Positions 61,186 to 64,000 of a DNA stretch of 64,000 nucleotides are shown here, piece after piece; position 1 is the first letter of the stretch, and every line of letters begins with the position of its first letter. A program made the translations under genes and the position numbers. The stretch spans positions 62,001 through 126,000 of the forward strand of contig JBBRYX010000005.1 in NCBI GenBank assembly GCA_038237225.1, in the 5' to 3' direction. The stretch comes from DASVUC01 sp038237225 (GTDB lineage Bacteria; Planctomycetota; Phycisphaerae; Tepidisphaerales; Tepidisphaeraceae). Under the pieces are notes generated by a model. It was not told the origin of the DNA and searched no databases. It saw nothing but the letters and a program-made list of their open reading frames with translations.

Positions 61186-64000
61186 ATGAACTGCGATTTT
61201 TTCATTACGCGGCGTGCCAGTTGTCGCGCCGCTCTGTTCTGCATCGTCGCGGGTTGTCTATGCGTAGACGTGCCTTGGGCATCTGCTCAAGCTGCGGTCG
61301 ATTATTCCCGGGATGTGCTGCCGATCCTGTCGGCGAAGTGTTATGCCTGTCATGGTCCGGATGAACACGCGCGGAAGTTGGACCTGCGGCTGGACAAAAA
61401 AGAGGGCGCGTTTCGGGTGGAGGACGGCGTGGCGGTGATCGTGCCGGGCAAGCCGGACCAGAGCGAGTTGGTGCGGCGGGTAACGTCGAGCGATCCGGAT
61501 GAGGTCATGCCGCCAAGCGATGACATTCGGAAATTAAGCAAGGATCAGATTCAGACCCTGAAGCGGTGGGTGGAGGAAGGCGCGAAATGGGGAACGCACT
61601 GGGCCTTTGAAGCGCCTCGAATGCCCAGCGTGCCCGCTCCGCCCTTGAACGGGTGGGGGCATAATCCCATTGACGCATTTGTCGCAGCACGCCTGGCGCG
61701 CGAGAAGCTCTCACCGGCACCGGAGGCGGATAAGGACACCCTGATCCGTCGCGCCACGCTGGATCTGACCGGGCTGCCGCCGGCGTTAGCGGAAGTGCAG
61801 GCCTTCACATCGGATCCGTCGCCAAAGGCGTATGAAAAAGCCATCGACCGTCTTCTGGCATCCCCACGATACGGAGAACGGATGGCGACCGATTGGCTGG
61901 ATCTCGCGCGTTATTCCGATACGCACGGCTACCAGATGGATCGCTACCGCGCGATGTGGCCATGGCGGGATTGGGTCATCAAGTCGTTCAATCGGAACCA
62001 GCCGTATGATGAGTTCATCACCTGGCAAATCGCGGGGGATCTGCTGCCGAATGCCACGAAGGAGCAGCGCCTGGCGACAGCGTTCAATCGGCTGCACATG
62101 CAGAACGAGGAAGGCGGCATTGTCGAGGAAGAGTTTCGCGTGGCGTATGTTGTCGATCGCGTGAACACGATGGGCACCGCGTTCCTCGGACTCACATTCG
62201 AGTGCTCCAGATGTCACGATCACAAGTTCGATCCGATCACGCAGAAGGATTTCTATTCGATGTTCGCGTTCTTCCAGAACATTGACGAGTCCGGGCAGAC
62301 CTCGTTCTTCACACCTTCGATGCCGGTGCCCGCGCTGCTGCTATCGGATGATGCGCAGGATGCGAAGCTAGCGGAGTTGCGGAAGGGCATCGATGCGAAG
62401 GAGAAGGAGCTTCGCGAGCTTCCCGAGAAGTCCGGTGACGCTTTTGAGAAGTGGCTTTCCGCCAAGGGTGAGGTGCCGAAAGAAGTCGCTGGGATGGTCG
62501 CGCGGTACACGTTCGATGAGCCGGCGAGCACGCAGCCTGTGAATACGGTCGATTCGAAAACCACCGCGCAGCGCGTCGAAGCGCCAACGACAGCGCCCGG
62601 AAAAGTGGGCAAAGCGGCGCAGCTAAGCGGCGAGAATGGGTTCGTCTTTCCAAACGTCGGAACGTTCACTCGCGCTGACGCATTCTCCCTGAGTCTGTGG
62701 CTGCAAACGCCCACGCACGCGCCGCGCATGGTGGTGGTTCATAAGAGCATGGCCCCGATCGATGCCGGCAGTCGGGGATACGAACTGCTTCTTGAGAACG
62801 GCCACCTCGCGTTCGGCCTGCATCACATGTGGCCGGGGAATTCGTTGAAGGTGATCACGAAGCACGTCGTGCCGGTGAACGAGTGGACGCACGTTGCCGT
62901 AAGCTATGATGGATCGAGTCGGGCATCTGGCGTCCGCGTGTATCTGAATGGCGCTCCAATGGAGTTGGAGGTCATCCGCGATGGACTCACCAGGGACATC
63001 ATCTACGGCGGCAAGGAACCTGATCTGGCAATTGGACATCGCTTTCGTGACAACGGGTTCAAGGGGGGAAAGGTCGATGAGTTCTGCGTGTTCAATCGTG
63101 CGCTTTCGCCGCTCGAGGTAAGCCGAGTCGCGGGGAAGGATGATTTTGCAAACGCCTGGAAAGCCGCGCCGGCAGCGCTTTCGCCAAATCAACGCGATCC
63201 ATTACAAGAATCTTTTTGTGCGACCGCTTACCCGCCCGCGCTACAGGCGGCCAAGGAACTTGCGGCATTGCGTCGGACGGAGAATGAGCTTGTAACGCCG
63301 ATTCCTGAGGCGATGGTGATGCGGGAACTGCCTCAGCCGAAGCCCGCGTTTGTTTTGAAGCGCGGAGCATACGATGCGCCGGGTGAGGCGGTTTCAGCGG
63401 CGACACCCGGATTCCTGCCGGCGTTTCCCAAGGATCAGCCGCGTAATCGGCTCGGGCTGGCGAAGTGGTTGCTGGACCGGGAGAACCCGTTGACCGCCCG
63501 CGTTACCGTCAATCGCGCCTGGCAGCAATTGTTCGGGCGCGGCATCGTCGAAACCAGCGATAACTTCGGCACCCAGGGCGCTCAGGCAACGAATCCGGAC
63601 CTGCTCGATTGGCTCGCGCGCGAATTCGTCGACACCATGCACTGGGACATGAAGCGGTTGCTAAAGACGATCGCGATGTCAGCGACCTACCGCCAGTCGT
63701 CACGCGCCGCACCCGAACTGCTCGCGCGCGATCCCGCCAATACCCTACTTGCGCGCGGACCGTCGCGCCGGCTCACCGCGGAGATGCTTCGCGATCAGGC
63801 GCTGGCTGCTGGCGATTTGCTGGTTGAGCATCTCGGCGGTCCGAGCGTCAAACCTTATCAGCCGGATGGGTTGTGGGATGTGGCGATGGGGCGTCCGACC
63901 TATGACCAGGATCATGGGGAAGGTCTGTATCGGCGAAGTCTCTACACATTCTGGAAGCGATCCGTTCCGCCCCCGGCGATGACCGTATTCGATGCAGCCG
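61186..64000 (+). CDS. DUF1549/DUF1553 cytochrome c protein with LamG domain, partial
   Basis: 938 codons to the window edge; the C-terminus lies outside. A signal peptide is followed by the planctomycete cytochrome c site (DVLPILSAKCYACHGPDEHARKLDLRL), then DUF1549 (LIRRATLDLTGLPPALAEVQ, MATDWLDLARYSDTHGYQMD). A LamG/concanavalin-like domain about residues 480-650 (FSLSLWLQTPTHAPRMVV) and DUF1553 (NRLGLAKWLLDRENPLTARVTVNRAWQ, FGRGIVETSDNFG) follow. These proteins are common in planctomycetes, often beside sulfatases and DUF1501 proteins, and are linked with polysaccharide breakdown. Only 86 bases separate it from the fusion gene. Confidence 0.9.
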   Translation, partial: MNCDFFITRRASCRAALFCIVAGCLCVDVPWASAQAAVDYSRDVLPILSAKCYACHGPDEHARKLDLRLDKKEGAFRVEDGVAVIVPGKPDQSELVRRVTSSDPDEVMPPSDDIRKLSKDQIQTLKRWVEEGAKWGTHWAFEAPRMPSVPAPPLNGWGHNPIDAFVAARLAREKLSPAPEADKDTLIRRATLDLTGLPPALAEVQAFTSDPSPKAYEKAIDRLLASPRYGERMATDWLDLARYSDTHGYQMDRYRAMWPWRDWVIKSFNRNQPYDEFITWQIAGDLLPNATKEQRLATAFNRLHMQNEEGGIVEEEFRVAYVVDRVNTMGTAFLGLTFECSRCHDHKFDPITQKDFYSMFAFFQNIDESGQTSFFTPSMPVPALLLSDDAQDAKLAELRKGIDAKEKELRELPEKSGDAFEKWLSAKGEVPKEVAGMVARYTFDEPASTQPVNTVDSKTTAQRVEAPTTAPGKVGKAAQLSGENGFVFPNVGTFTRADAFSLSLWLQTPTHAPRMVVVHKSMAPIDAGSRGYELLLENGHLAFGLHHMWPGNSLKVITKHVVPVNEWTHVAVSYDGSSRASGVRVYLNGAPMELEVIRDGLTRDIIYGGKEPDLAIGHRFRDNGFKGGKVDEFCVFNRALSPLEVSRVAGKDDFANAWKAAPAALSPNQRDPLQESFCATAYPPALQAAKELAALRRTENELVTPIPEAMVMRELPQPKPAFVLKRGAYDAPGEAVSAATPGFLPAFPKDQPRNRLGLAKWLLDRENPLTARVTVNRAWQQLFGRGIVETSDNFGTQGAQATNPDLLDWLAREFVDTMHWDMKRLLKTIAMSATYRQSSRAAPELLARDPANTLLARGPSRRLTAEMLRDQALAAGDLLVEHLGGPSVKPYQPDGLWDVAMGRPTYDQDHGEGLYRRSLYTFWKRSVPPPAMTVFDAA

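Overview
The window looks like a chromosomal segment of a free-living, Gram-negative-type member of the Planctomycetota, probably class Phycisphaerae. This rests on family content, not on a marker gene. It has DUF1549/DUF1553 cytochrome proteins, PVC-type membrane-bound dehydrogenase and haem-binding domains, PEP-CTERM-like secreted proteins, a secreted RTX protein with an N-terminal LExR-W/L-LSS motif, an Hc1-like histone, and TQP/TTRP-rich linkers in exported proteins. Base composition is GC-rich. I see no rRNA, tRNA, CRISPR array, prophage or transposase gene.

Layout. 1-10.6 kb: start of priA, a membrane protein, agmatine deiminase with a repeat-derived insertion, an RTX/delta-60 protein, a small exported protein, a double-GNAT protein, an AMMECR1 protein, a RidA-family protein, scpA, and a two-gene unit of unknown function. 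10.7-17.3 kb: kdsD followed by a very large LptC/LptA-like protein, suggesting LPS or Kdo-glycan assembly, then VOC, DedA and a cysteine-free Rrf2 regulator. 17.4-29.7 kb: dsbD, a 39-codon membrane ORF, dapB, thrC, an M50 protease, a Nudix hydrolase, a CPA2 antiporter with USP domains, a Cof-type phosphatase, sppA, a PEP-CTERM protein and queF. 29.9-38.6 kb: a sugar ABC importer without its ATPase, then a Gld-type ABC operon (ATPase, permease, GldG-like, DUF4340). 38.7-50.3 kb: an exonuclease-WYL fusion, a PEP-CTERM protein built from 162-bp tandem repeats, fabZ-like, Hc1-like, ilvE, a Lol-type ABC pair whose ATPase carries an apparent transmembrane hairpin, a broken brnT with a brnA-like gene, lysS, a DUF1570 protein and folK. 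50.3-64 kb: a pseudogene, a nested palindromic repeat, a carboxypeptidase-regulatory-like protein, and a likely polysaccharide-degradation operon (heparinase II/III-like, a ceramidase-dehydrogenase-cytochrome fusion, a DUF1549/LamG/DUF1553 protein).

The most unusual layer is the small repeats. At least four palindromic families lie between genes. One 26-bp inverted-repeat unit sits inside two unrelated reading frames, in opposite orientations, and is translated in both. One locus (50.5-50.9 kb) is three palindromes nested inside each other. A 99-bp element occurs twice, inverted, each time just before the start of an exported-protein gene. The most unusual protein is the Lol-type ATPase with two hydrophobic helices between Walker A and the Q-loop. 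All functional statements are homology inferences from reading the sequence; no database search was run.
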